DNA of 64,000 bases from the NCBI GenBank assembly GCA_963920575.1, contig OY986969.1, forward strand, positions 12,044,615-12,108,614, read 5' to 3'. The stretch comes from Narthecium ossifragum (lineage: Eukaryota; Streptophyta; Magnoliopsida; Dioscoreales; Nartheciaceae). The notes beneath the pieces were generated by a model. That model was not told where the DNA came from, did not search any database, and saw nothing but the letters and a program-made list of their open reading frames with translations. Position numbers and translations under genes: made by a program. Shown here piece after piece: positions 45,369 to 56,708 of the stretch (within the stretch, counting starts at the first letter, position 1; the number at the start of each line of letters is the position of its first letter).

Positions 45369-46805
45369 TGATCGCTTACAAACGTCGTCGTTAAACGCTG
45401 CTAACCTCAATCAAATATTAAATTTATATCCTTATTCAATCACTAAACTACAAGGTAGAATAGCGGTGAAGTCGGGAGTCGAACCACAGGGAATTTACCA
45501 GGAAATATTGAATTCAATTCTCAAACCCTAAATCTATGTAAAAGAAGCAATGATAAGTTTGAATTAACTAAAACTATCTAATGAAAGCAAGTAAAAGTTG
45601 TTAAACTAATGAGAGAGATACTTAGGGTTTACTCAATCCACCTTAGTTTCACTTTCTATATTCTTCAATTATCCTCTTATCTCCTTCTCTAAACATTATG
45701 GATCATACGGCTACAAGCTCACATGAATCCCTAAAATAAGATTTATGTTCCTAACGGCATAGCCTATCTTTCTTGGCATATATTGTCTTCGGTCCTACAA
45801 TTACTTTAAGTTATACTACTGCTAATGACCTTGGCACAACCTATCCTAGCTTAGCATAGCCTATCTCATTAGCAAACCATAAATCACATGAAAACCATCC
45901 TATGAATCTCTACAATCAATCACAGAAATCATGTAGGACTGAAAGCACGTCAAGGGAACTCTGTTCCTTCAACTCTATTAACAATAAAAAGCAAATTTAT
46001 AGGATCATGTCTTGAGAAGAATACAAGATTCAAACCAAAGAATACAAAAAGTTACACTAGAGTTTCATGAGAACCCTAAGTTTAGAAATTAGCTACTCAT
46101 CTCTTGAGAAAGATCCATAGGTGTTGGGAATGAAGCCATCGATCCCCGCGGAAAGATCTCCGTCTTCAAACCCTAGCCTTCTCCTTTTTCTCTCTGATTT
46201 TTCTCCCCCTGGAGGCCTCCATTTTCCAGCCACAAAACCCTTTTTTATATCTTAATTCCCGGAATTAGGGTTTTAAGGTTGAGTTAGACCTCAAGTGCAA
46301 CTCGGATTTCCTGGTTCAACCCTGACAGCTTCTTCCAATCGCGACTGGGTTCAACCCGTCGAGAATTTGGGTTCAACTCTGATTTGGAAGTCTTCTGACC
46401 TCTCCCGAAGAGTTTAGAATATTTGGACTTATCTAGAATATTTGGCGAATATTCTCCCGGGCGTCGACGGATCAGTCTTCCAGCAGCTAAATATCTTCAT
46501 CTTTTTCAAAACTGCTATCCATCTATCAGAAATCTCTGAAAGTGTCCAACATGAAAGTTGTACGTCTTCATGTCTACTAGATGTCACCAACATTTCAGAA
46601 TATTTGGACATAAGAATAATTTCTGGTGAATATTATGCTAACAGTCGACAGAGCAGTGTATTTCAGCATATAAACCGAATTTCTTGCATTTCTTCTCAAA
46701 GCATGATTAAACCTGAAATCAACTAACAAGCTATCAAATACAAACACTCTTGGGCTAACAAATGTAAATTACGGGGTTTAAGTATGAATATTTAGTGACT
46801 CATCA
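45369..46805 (-). repeat. I LTR-b (3' LTR of the internal region)
   Basis: It is 1437 bp, from TGATGAGTCACTAAATA to TAAGCGATCA on minus. TATA-like gatataaaaaa lies at 46251-46241. It is preceded by the PPT and followed by atttttg, a scrap of the PBS side of an internal region. Confidence 0.88.
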
Positions 46806-49800
46806 CACCCCCCAACTTACACTTTGCTAGTTCTCGAGGAAAGAAAATATAAAAAGAAAGCAATAAATCTAACAAGCCACTTTCATAGGTCTCACGATTG
46901 CACTTAGCATGTGCAACAAGCCTTTAAACTCTTGGGTTACCCCAGTGGAGGAGTTATAGTCTCTTGAGGGTTTTCAGGGATGACACCCACAAACATCTAT
47001 ACAATCCCTTGAATATATCATTAGAAATTAATTGTGATATTCAACAACTCTAATGCATGAAATAGAAATAATATCCATGAATACATCCTTCAACTCACAG
47101 TCACATAAAAATATGGTAAATCAAAACATGTCATAACATATTTCCAACACTTCAACATATTTAATCATGATTAAAAACAACTTTAACACTCCTGTGTGTG
47201 ATTGGGGTTCCACATGCTTCAGAGCATCAATTATATCTAAACACTTCAACTATTCAAGATCACAATCCTATCCAGGCACATATTTTCCACTTATCACATA
47301 GCAATCTCTGCTTTTATTCATTTTTTTTTTCTTTTTCTTTTTTTTTTCTGCAGGAATTCCAACTGTTTTACGCGAACAACACACCTTGTTAGGCACCTTG
47401 CCCGGTTACTAAGTATGAAACCCTTTTTTCTTCTTCTTTTTTTTCAGGAAATTCAACTGTTTTACGCGAACACCACGCTGGCTAGGCACACTGCCCGGTT
47501 ACTAAGTTGAAAATCCTTTTTTTCTTTTTTTTTCGCATACTCAGATAATTGCATGTGTTCATGTATTTTCTGTGTCATGATATAGAATTGTAAATCTATC
47601 CTAGTATCATGCTTAGAATCTAATATCAACCCCTTAACATGTGGAAGTAAACATGTGCATTAGGATATGTCAAGCTATCCTTAAATCATGGTAAAAGTGT
47701 TAAAGTATAGAAATAATATCATGCATAGCAAAAATTTACTATTTCTTATATGACATACAAGTCTCAGAATAATTCATAAAATAAATTTCTAAAACAAGCA
47801 CCTTTGTCAAATCATATCATAATTTCATTCGTTTGACATAATTCAAGGGATGTATAATATTTGGTTACCAGAAAAATAATAAGCATGAATTCCTAGAATT
47901 CTACCCCCCAACTTAAATGTAATTGTCCCCAATTAGACTAAGTCATAAAAATAAATCAAAGGATAAAGGGGAGAGATAATCATAATGAATGCTTCAGAAA
48001 TAGATTTCTCTCTCTTTCAATTTTAGTTAAGGCACTGCCATCATTGAATAAATACTTCCCTCCCCACCATACCCTGTCACCAAAAATATATACCTTTCCA
48101 AAAAGATCAAATATAACTAATAAAAGACCAAAAAGGTATTAGAATCATGGAAAATTTCGGCAGATTCTCCTTTATATTTTCATGATATATCAATCCTGTA
48201 CAAGGATTCATCCCGCAAAGAAAATAGAAAATGCACAGGCAGAAATTAAGGAGATACCATCGTCATCATCTTCTCATATCAGCACAGCATTAAGTACAAC
48301 TAACATCCAAAACATCCAAAAAGGTCCCAGATCAATAGCTAATCTTCATTAGAATTCCTAAAATCTAGCGGTCTCACGGAAGTAGAGGTATGGGCCTGCT
48401 AAGATGGCCAATCTAGCAAAGCCATGGCGAACCTATGCCGTCAAGTTGTCAATCGCGGAGTCAACTACTACTGTAAGTGCAAAAATCAACCTTAGAGGCA
48501 GGTCTGGACTGGTCAAGGCTGTAGAACAATACATCGCAGAGGACTCGTAGACTCCCATCATGTGTCCTTCCTAAAGACTACTAATCCTAGGACTCAATCA
48601 AAATAGCAGGCAACAAGCTGGGATGTAGTAGATGAGATGTGGCTAGTCTGGAGTACTTGAGTGTGGTCCTGATTGAAAATCTAAACCATCGGATGCAAAA
48701 TCGGAGTGTTCTAGTACGTGGATCGTGATCTGGAGAAATCGGACGGCTGAAGCTCACCGGCGGCGGATCGACGGTGAAACCTCGTCGCCGGAGGACGGGA
48801 CAGGTACAAGACGAATCCTGGAGGTCAGAGGAGTTCTCCGGTGAGCTCTGATCGAAGAATCATGGCCTCTAGGCGGCGGAACGGCGATGAACAGCTCGGA
48901 GGAAGTGACGGCCGGAATTGAATTCCGACGATCGGAGCTCAAATCCAGGACGGTATCAATTGAGAAAGGATCGTGGAATTCCAAGGAAGTGTTATATGGG
49001 GTTTGATTGAAGAATGGGGCTTCCATGCGGCGGATAGGAGGTGGTCGGAGAGGTGGATACCGCCGGGGGCGAAGCCGATGATCCAGCTAGCAAGGTATGG
49101 TTGTGATGGTGGAGGAAGCTTCGTGGTGGCCGGAGGAAGCTTCTGGAGGTATTTTAGGGCAGTGAACGGCCATGGATGGCGGTGAAGACGATGGCCGAGG
49201 GCCTCGCCAGCGTCGGAGGAGAGGGCGTCGAGGGAAGAGGAAGACGGGGATGAAAAGGTGGAAGGATGACGGAGGTCTCGGTAGTATCTTCAGGGGTTGG
49301 GGATGGCCGGAGCTGCTGTGATGGGCGGCGGTGGTCGTCGGCTCGAGGACGAGCCGGGATGACGAAGTCCTGGCTCACAGGTGAGCCGCTCGGGAAGAGA
49401 TAGAAAATCCGGCGGAAACATAAGGAAATTCCGAAAAAAAAAATGAAAAAAATGGGAAAAATAATGGAAAATTCCTAAAAATCTGGGGGAACTCATAAAA
49501 ATTAAATAAAATTCTAAAAACTAAGGAAAAATCATAAAAACTAAAAAGAACTCCTAAAAACTGGGTTGCCTTCCAGTAAGCGCGTAATTTTACGTCTTTC
49601 GCTAGACGTCCTTAAAAGGATCAGCTATACCACGGATCCGTCAGATTGACGGACTCGATCACACCACCCAGAATAATTTCCTCCACATAATGATTTAAAC
49701 CATACCATGCCCCACAGTATGTTAAGTATTTGATGATGCAGACCTATTAATTCTTTCCTCCCAACAAGTGTATTAGAAACCTCACCCTTTATAAAAGATA

Positions 49801-50062
49801 AACCATCGTCATATTTCATCTTACAACCAAGTCTACGGTATGTGTCCCCCATAGTAATGCAATTATCATTAGGATGAACCGTAAGTGAAAGGGTAGAAGG
49901 TTTTATTTTTAAAATAGATGTTGAAAGCATAGACAGTGGTGCATCTATAGGTAAAGGAAGAGGTGGTGATTCAACTTCAGAAGCTATTGACATCTCTTTG
50001 CATGAATGTGTTTGAGTATAATCAGCATAAAATTGTCCAGTGTCTAAGTCAATGTCAAATAA
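46806..50062 (-). other. I 3' region: no RT or integrase, duplicated motif, post-pol string
   Basis: The post-pol Athila-type string (gcgcttactggaaggcaacc on minus, 49561-49585) comes only about 440 bp after the gag-PR stop, so pol is missing. An ORF at 49993-49625 (minus) has no recognised domain. A GC-rich skewed module lies at about 48700-49480. A duplicated unit (cttagtaaccgggc to cgcgtaaaacagtt, 47351-47414 and 47445-47507, 94-bp period) resembles the duplicated motif of E. Confidence 0.65.
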
Positions 50063-52495
50063 TCATGAATCAGAAATATAGACACAAGCATTGATCACAT
50101 CAACAGCAAAACAGTCATTATTTGCAGGCAAACATGCATCTTTAAATATATTCAATCGTTTCTTCATATTGCCAAAAGAGACATCCATAACCCCTGTGCG
50201 ACAGTTAATGCAAGCATTCGCAGTAGATAGGAAAGGTCGACCTAAAATGATAGGCACAGATTTCTTGCAAAGTTCAACAGGCTCCATGTCCAAGACAATG
50301 AAATCTACCGGAAAGAAAAAGCTATCAATCTTAACTAGCACATCCTCCAAGATACCTCGCGGTGTCTTGATGGATCTATCAGCTAACTGAAGGGTTACTG
50401 TCGTAGGCCTCAGATCATTCATACCAAATTTCAGATATAGAGTATATGGCATCAAGTTAACACTAGCACCAAGATCGAGGAGAGCACCATTAATATGATA
50501 GTCTCCTATACAACAGGAAATAGTTGGGGTGCCTGGATCCTTAAGTTTTGGCGGAGTGTCAAATTTTAGGATCGAACTAACATGTTCAGTCAAAAAGATT
50601 TCCTTAGATACCTGAAATTTGGATTTGCGCTTTTGAGTACAAAGGTCTTTCAGAAATTTTGCGTAAGAAAGGATTTGTCGGATGGCCTCTAAAAGTGGTA
50701 TGTTGACGTTCACTCGTTTGAATATCTCAGTGATTTCCTCTACATGTGATTTCTTATCGGGTCTGGAGAAAGGGTCCATGAGTGCATGAGGAAAGGGTAC
50801 CTTAGGAACATACTTGGAAGGGTCAGGTTCCTTAGAATTAGAAGGATCAGAATCGAGTGGCTCCTCTAAGTCGTTCCCATTCGACCGATCGATCGTTAGG
50901 GAGGCCGATTGATCGGTTGACGACCGATCGATCTGTTTAATGATCGATCGATCGATGTGGCGGGTTTGCTCTCCTACTTTGTTATCTACTGTCTTGCCAC
51001 TCCTAAGGGTCACTACGGCTTCGGCCCTTTCTAAGTCTTGACTTTCTACATAGTGCAGGCCCCTAGGGTTAGTCACAGGTTGACTAGGCAAGCATCCTTC
51101 CTCTCTTTTCAACAAAGCATTAGAGAGTTTCCCCAATGAATTCTCAAGTTTTGCAATAGATTGGGTATTAGAATTACATTGGTTCTCTATTCGGGATATA
51201 GAGTTCTGAATATTTGAAACTTCACTTGTCAACTCCTGTCTAATACCACTAATGCTTTGATTAATGTTTCTATTAATGTTTTCATTCATTGCAGTCATGG
51301 CCGTAAGGATGGAATTCAATGTTGAATCAAATGTGGTCTGGGCCGGAGGGTCTGAAGATGACTGTGGAGGGTACCTATGATTTAGATCAGCTTGAGGTTT
51401 AGGTGGGTACTGAAAAGCAGGAGGATGGGTAGTATTACTTTGCCCATGAAAGTATCCTGACTGGGGTGGCTTCCAACTAGAGTTAGGATGGTCTCTCCTA
51501 GAGTTAAAAGAATTTGGATAGGAGTTGTTCTGAGGTTTAGAGAAGCCATAAGTTGCATTGACGTGCTCCTGAACAAAGTCAGGGAAGCTGGAGGCCAAGT
51601 GACAGTCAGTGATATAATGTTGATAGCTAGAGCAAAGGGCACATGGCTCAAGTGGGGTTTGAGAAGGTGTTGGAGCAAAAGATTGTCTAGTTTGAAGTTG
51701 GCTCACTTGTTTAGTTAAGGAGGCTACTTGAGTAGAGAGATTCTGAAGATCATAATTTTCATAAACTCCCGGAGAATTACGAACAGTGGTAGACCGATTC
51801 CTATAAACTGATGCATTGTGTTGTGAATTCTCAGCAAGATTATTATATAATTCCCACAGTTCATTCCACGACTTCCTAAGAACCACACCCCCGCAGCAAG
51901 CTTTAACCATATTTCTATCTCGATCATGAAGACCGTTATAGAAAGAATGGGCTAACTGCCACTCGGGTACCTCATGGTGAGGACATCCTCTAAGAAGATC
52001 AGTAAATCTTTCCCAAGCTTCATGAGAAAGCTCATCCTCATATTGCTTAAAGGATATGATCAATGAACGGTAATTTTGAGTTTTAATGATGGGAAAGTAT
52101 TTTTTAAGAAAGGCATCCTGAAGTTCGTCCCATGTCGAAATCGAGTTTGGCGCTAAAGTTTGAAGCCAATGTTTAGCTCTATCTTTCAATGAAAAAGGAA
52201 AAAACTTTAATCTAAAGGCATCATCATTAAAGTGCTCAAGTTTAAACATGAAAAGAATTTCAAAAAAGCTATTTATATGTCCATGCGGATCCTCATTCTC
52301 ACGCCCATAGAAAGATGGTAACACTGTAATCCAGTTGGGTTTAATCTCATAGTGCGTGGCCGTGATTACAGGTGGGCTAATACAGGAGGCATAAATGTAA
52401 GGTCCAGGAAGAAAGTGGTTCCTAATAGGGCCTTCTCTATTGTGATTATTCCCGTTTCCTCCACCATTTCCATCATGGTGTCCTATTAAGGCCAT
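50063..52495 (-). CDS. gag: I gag-protease polyprotein, 810 residues, intact
   Basis: This is the longest undamaged ORF of the window. It begins MALIGHHDGNGGGNGNN. The Gag core runs from about residue 50 (LPSFYGRENEDPHGHINSFF, LKFFPFSLKDRAKHWLQTL, WDELQDAFLKKYFP), as in Athila Gags. A CALCSSYQHYITDCHL knuckle-like segment lies near residue 285-305. A Gln/Asn/Pro-rich linker and a coiled coil (ISRIENQCNSNTQSIAKLEN) follow. Next is a HIDRSIIKQIDRS stretch encoded by GATCGATC repeats, then the retropepsin (LLDLGASVNLMPYTLY, IILGRPFLSTANACINC, about 670-780). It stops where RT should follow. Such a protein could build particles but needs RT and integrase from a helper. Confidence 0.9.
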   Translation of the reverse strand: MALIGHHDGNGGGNGNNHNREGPIRNHFLPGPYIYASCISPPVITATHYEIKPNWITVLPSFYGRENEDPHGHINSFFEILFMFKLEHFNDDAFRLKFFPFSLKDRAKHWLQTLAPNSISTWDELQDAFLKKYFPIIKTQNYRSLIISFKQYEDELSHEAWERFTDLLRGCPHHEVPEWQLAHSFYNGLHDRDRNMVKACCGGVVLRKSWNELWELYNNLAENSQHNASVYRNRSTTVRNSPGVYENYDLQNLSTQVASLTKQVSQLQTRQSFAPTPSQTPLEPCALCSSYQHYITDCHLASSFPDFVQEHVNATYGFSKPQNNSYPNSFNSRRDHPNSSWKPPQSGYFHGQSNTTHPPAFQYPPKPQADLNHRYPPQSSSDPPAQTTFDSTLNSILTAMTAMNENINRNINQSISGIRQELTSEVSNIQNSISRIENQCNSNTQSIAKLENSLGKLSNALLKREEGCLPSQPVTNPRGLHYVESQDLERAEAVVTLRSGKTVDNKVGEQTRHIDRSIIKQIDRSSTDQSASLTIDRSNGNDLEEPLDSDPSNSKEPDPSKYVPKVPFPHALMDPFSRPDKKSHVEEITEIFKRVNVNIPLLEAIRQILSYAKFLKDLCTQKRKSKFQVSKEIFLTEHVSSILKFDTPPKLKDPGTPTISCCIGDYHINGALLDLGASVNLMPYTLYLKFGMNDLRPTTVTLQLADRSIKTPRGILEDVLVKIDSFFFPVDFIVLDMEPVELCKKSVPIILGRPFLSTANACINCRTGVMDVSFGNMKKRLNIFKDACLPANNDCFAVDVINACVYISDS
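50876..50965 (-). repeat. GATCGATC motifs inside the I gag ORF
   Basis: Runs of cgatcgatcg and accgatcgat occur in frame with gag, encoding repeated DRS. A second cluster (52618-52710, gatccgtcg and gatcgatcgg) lies in the leader just upstream of gag. Confidence 0.8.
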
Positions 52496-52885
52496 TGGGC
52501 AGCAAGGAAAAAGAACAAGAAAAACAAAAATAGAAATTCGGAGGAGAGGAGAAAACCACGGAATTTAACAACTTGAAACTAAAAATTTCGAATTTAAAAA
52601 AAAAAACACACCTGGCCACGTCAGAACCGATCGATCGGTTTGTGGACCGATCCGTCGAAGTTACCAGCGAACAGTCGCTCCCTTTTCCGATCCGTCGGTC
52701 TCTGGCCGCAAGTTACTATCTTATTTCGAGGAAAATCGTTCCAAGGCTAGAAAAATTCCAGAAAATTGTGAGAAAAATTCCTACGAATTAGAAAATAAGG
52801 GAAGGAAAAATAAGAAGTCTAAAAACCTAATTATACGGAAAAAAAAAGAGTTGAGAGAAAATCAATCGACTATCCCTCAAAAATT

Positions 52886-52902
52886 CCCCGGCAACGACGC
52901 CA
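52886..52902 (-). promoter_or_regulatory. I primer binding site (tRNA-Asp-like)
   Basis: The minus strand reads TGGCGTCGTTGCCGGGG. It differs from the tRNA-Asp complement by one base (T for C). Confidence 0.8.
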
Positions 52903-52907
52903 AAAAT

Positions 52908-54349
52908 TGATCGCTTACAAACGTCGTCGTTAAACGTTGCTAACCTCAATCAAATTTATATCCTTATTCAATCACTAAACTACTAGGTAGAATAGCGGTG
53001 AAGTCGGGAGTCGAACCACAGGGAATTTACCAGGAAATATTGAATTCAATTCTCAAACCCTAAATCTATGTAAAAGAAGCAATGATAAGTTTGAATTAAC
53101 TAAAACTATCTAATGAAAGCAAGTAATAGTTGTTAAACTAATGAGAGAGATACTTAGGGTTTACTCAATCCACCTTAGTTTCACTTTCTATATTCTTCAA
53201 TTATCCTCTTATCTCCTTCTCTAAACATTATGGATCATACGGCTACAAGCTCACATGAATCCCTAAAATAAGATTTATGTTCCTAACGGCATAGCCTATC
53301 TTTCTTGGCATAGATTGTCTTCGGTCCTACAATTACTTTAAGTTATACTACTCCTAATGATCTTGGCACAACCTATCCTAGCTTAGCATAGCCTATCTCA
53401 TTAGCAAACCACAAATCACATGAAAACCATCCTATGAATCTCTACAATCAATCACAGAAATCATGTAGGACTGAAAGCACGTCAAGGGAACTATGTTCCT
53501 TCAACTCTATTAACAATAAAAAGCAAATTCATAGGATCATGTCTTGAGAAGAATACAAGATTCAAACCAAAGAATACAAAAAGTTACACTAGAGTTTCAT
53601 GAGATCCCTAAGTTTAGAAATTAGTTACTCATCTCTTGAGAAAGATCCATAGGTGTTGGGAAGGAAGCCATCGATCCCCGCGGAAAGATCTCCGTCTTCA
53701 AACCCTAGCCTTCTCCTTTTTCTCTCTGATTTTTCTCCCCCTGGAGGCCTCCGTTTTCCAGCCACAAAACCCTTTTTTATATCTTAATTCCCGGAATTAG
53801 GGTTTTAAGGTTGAGTTAGACCTCAAGTGCAACTCGGATTTCCTGGTTCAACCCTGACAGCTTCTTCCAATCGCGACTGGGTTCAAGCCGTCGAGAATTT
53901 GGGAATGAGTCCAACACGAAAGATGTAGATTTGGAAGTCTTCTGTCCTCTCCTGAAGAGTTTACAATATTTGGACTTATCTAGAATATTTGATGAATATT
54001 CTCCCGGGCATCGACGGACCAGTCTTCCAGCAGCTAAATATCTTCATCTTTTTCAAAACTGCTATCCATCCATCATGAATCTCTGAAAGTCTCCAACATG
54101 AAAGTTGTACGTCTTCATGTCTACTAGACACCAAAATTTCAGAATATTTGGACATAAGAATAATTTCTGGTGAATATTATGCTAACAGTCGACAGAGCAG
54201 TGTATTTCAGCATATTAACCGAATTTCTTGCATTTCTTCTCAAAGCATGATTAAACCTGAAATCAAATAACAAGCTATCAAATACAAACACTCTCGGGCT
54301 AACAAATGTAAATTACGGGGTTTAAGTATGAATATTTAGTGACTCATCG
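52908..54349 (-). repeat. I LTR-c (5' LTR)
   Basis: It is close to LTR-b with a few indels (for example a 6-8-bp gap near 52950 and a longer form near 53895). The terminal TG is mutated to CG at 54349. TATA-like gatataaaaaa lies at 53783-53773. Confidence 0.88.
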
Positions 54350-54493
54350 CTACCCGAAAGCCCCAGATCGGCAATCAACCCATCGCCAACGTCCTACACA
54401 AATGCAACTAATGCACAAAGCAATGCATGTTATGATCATACGCAGGATAATACAGGTAAGAATGCCACTTGAAAACACCCCTCAACCACTAAG

Positions 54494-54730
54494 AGATCGA
54501 TCTCCCTTCCCAAGGGGATCGATCTTCTTAGTACTTGGGAGAAAACTCGTCCCTGTCAACCGAAGGAGATCGATCTTCTCCACCAGAAGGATCGATCTTC
54601 TTCGTGACATGGAACTCGCCACACCAGACTAGGCAAGGATCGATCTTCTCCCACTGAGGGATCGATCCTGCTCGGGCTGGGCGTGACGGCCCAGAAGGGA
54701 TCGATCTTCCCTCAAGGGAGATCGATCCGA
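54494..54730 (-). repeat. GGATCGATC array in A2 LTR
   Basis: About eight ggatcgatcttc or gagatcgatc motifs are spaced 20-35 bp apart, with more at 55090-55180. The wording matches the arrays of the unrelated Athila element E and of A3, not that of A. Confidence 0.8.
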
Positions 54731-55408
54731 ATGGGTTCTTCGGCGACCGGACGGCGAGAAATACCGCCGGAAAATACAACCAAATCCGCCAAAACTCTGG
54801 GATCTGATAGATCAAGGAACCACAAGTCCAAATCATGGAAAACAAGCATGTATTTTAACAGATCTAAGCAAAAGATCACAATCAAACCGAAAAAAACTCC
54901 AAAAACCCGAAAGATTGTAGGTAGGATCCCTACCTATGCAATAGCAGTTTCAATCCAAGCTACTAGGCCTTAGATCTTCCTCAAACGAAGCTAAATCCAG
55001 CAAGAACACGGCTCAAATCTCGGATTTTCCAAAAAAAAATCAAAAGAAAAGGTTTCGTTCGTTTTATAGACGAACGAACCGACTCAAGGGAGATCGATCT
55101 CTTCTCCATCTTCCTTGCCAAATCGGGTTTGACTTTATGGCACTGAAAGATCAATCTTCTAGTTAGGAAGATCGATCCCTTAGGTGCAGAAAGCTAGACT
55201 TGGGCTAAAACTTAAGCCCAAACCCGGATCTTTCGATCCCGGGTCCAACTAACCATTCTAGCCAAACATTACCACAGACATGGTCAGTGTGTGCAGACGC
55301 GGGTGTGAAATAAGCCGACAAGGCGCAATTTACCAAATTACCCTTGCAGTCCACAACGAGCCTTGCGGTCCACAACGAGCCACAGGAGTAGAGGGACGGG
55401 TCCTCACA

Positions 55409-55522
55409 TGCAGAATCTTAATTTGCTATTCACACCACTCATGGAATACTCCATACATGATGGCGATGTTTCCGGAAGGTTCTGGGCCGCACAGTCGGTG
55501 GAACGGAGCTCTGATACCAAGT
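55409..55522 (-). other. H leader and PBS
   Basis: On minus, TGGTATCAGAGC (55520-55509) follows the H 5' LTR, then a short leader that resumes at 37876 on the other side of A2. Confidence 0.75.
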
Positions 55523-56708
55523 TGATACGAGCAGTCTACTCGTAATCCTCTCGTATCGGGTCTCTACTGCTCCAATTGATCAGAATTGGCCTGATCGGAC
55601 TTGATTGAGTCCAATTGGCTGATCTGGCTAGCGGGATCTGATCTGGCTAGCGGGATCGGATCTGGCTCGAGCTGGTTCAGATCTGGTTGAGCCTGATAAG
55701 ATAGGACATGACTGGGTCAAGTCTGAGGTGATATGGATTAGGTTGACCGGGTTGAATTGGACTGGATCCGGATTAGGTGGCTGAGTTGAACCAAGTTGGG
55801 TTGGGTCTGACTCAAGCTGGCTGAACCGGACTGGATCCAAGGGCTGAAGTTCGTCGGAGTAGATCGCCGGCGTATGGACGTCGTCGACGGTCGGAACCTT
55901 GGCATGAAGGTTCGTCGAACGGTGGGGAAGATATCCAACGGAGTGGATTGGCCGAAAGGATGCCGGATCGACGGGATCTGGAAGTCGATGGTGGTGGGTT
56001 TGGGTTGACCGGTGTCGGGGACGACGGCGAGGGCTCTAGGGACGTCGGGAAGGGTCGTGGATGGTCGGAAGGGAGTTAGGGACGATCGGCGAGATTCTTA
56101 TGAGGGATCTGAGGTGAGATCGGGATAGGACGTTGGGTTGCCGACGATGGCGACGGAGGTCAGCTGGTCGAGGACGGCGCCGGAGGGGATGGAAGACGGC
56201 GGGAAAGGGATGGCCGGAGTCGTGGGAGGTAGGGGAAGACGTTGGCGGTCTTGGATGGCGACGGGGGCACCCGGAGAGGCTAGGGAAAGGATGTTGGCGG
56301 TGAAGCTAGGGTTAGGGCACGGGTGAGGAAAGAGGAGAGGAAGAAGGTGATGACGTGGCGGAGAGAGAAAGTTCGTGGAGGCGATGCCCGCTGCGGAGAA
56401 GATGACCGATGGGGAAGAAGGTGGATCGATGATGGAACCCTGTGGAAACTACATTACTTCTACTCCTATGGTATTCTACTCAACTATTCTTAATTCATCA
56501 TAATTCTCTTCCTACATCATACCTAGCTACTGAGGTCCTTTTATAGAGACCTTGACTGAGTCCTAATCCAAGTAGAAACCCCCCTGCTTAATTAGCAAGT
56601 AATAAGGCTTCCAGACTCAACTCAACTTCCTAACTTAAATGGACTGTTCATTAATTACTAACAACCAAATATCAAGTAGGACTGGTCGAGTCGGATCGAC
56701 TTGTATCA
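55523..56708 (-). repeat. H 5' LTR
   Basis: It is 1186 bp and the partner of 34808-35986. A TATA-like ctataaaagg on minus lies at 56546-56537. Confidence 0.87.

Larger units (their letters stand above)
43939..54349 (-). mobile_element. I: Athila-like gag-protease element as a three-LTR array
   Basis: On minus the order is 5' LTR (54349-52908), tRNA-Asp-like PBS, gag-PR ORF (52495-50063), long 3' region, PPT (gtaagttggggggtg, 46820-46806), LTR (46805-45369), six leftover bases, and a third, more diverged LTR (45362-43939). The TSD ctacc flanks the whole array (43934-43938, 54350-54354). It lies inside the A2 LTR. RT, RNase H and integrase are absent. Confidence 0.85.
37882..55408 (-). mobile_element. 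A2: solo LTR of family A type, split twice
   Basis: On minus it starts TGTGAGGACC at 55408 and ends GGCGCGACA at 37882. The TSD tgcag is present at 37877-37881 and 55409-55413. The LTR lies in three pieces (55408-54350, 43938-43890, 38571-37882), collinear with the A LTR. It is a solo LTR because nothing but LTR remains once the nested I and TR-GAG elements are set aside. It inserted in the H leader. Confidence 0.88.
34808..56708 (-). mobile_element. H: pol-less Ty3-like LTR element, split by A2
   Basis: The LTRs (34808-35986 and 55523-56708) begin and end TGATACGA...CGTATCA. Flanks accgt and acctt match at four of five bases. On minus the order is 5' LTR, iMet-type PBS (55509-55520), leader, A2 insertion, about 1.9 kb with no pol domain, PPT (gaaggaatggggga), 3' LTR. 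The last internal codons read LEDKANSEGMGDD, the tail of a Ty3-type polyprotein. It is therefore a large internal-deletion derivative, about 4.4 kb without A2, inserted in the F 3' region. Confidence 0.78.
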
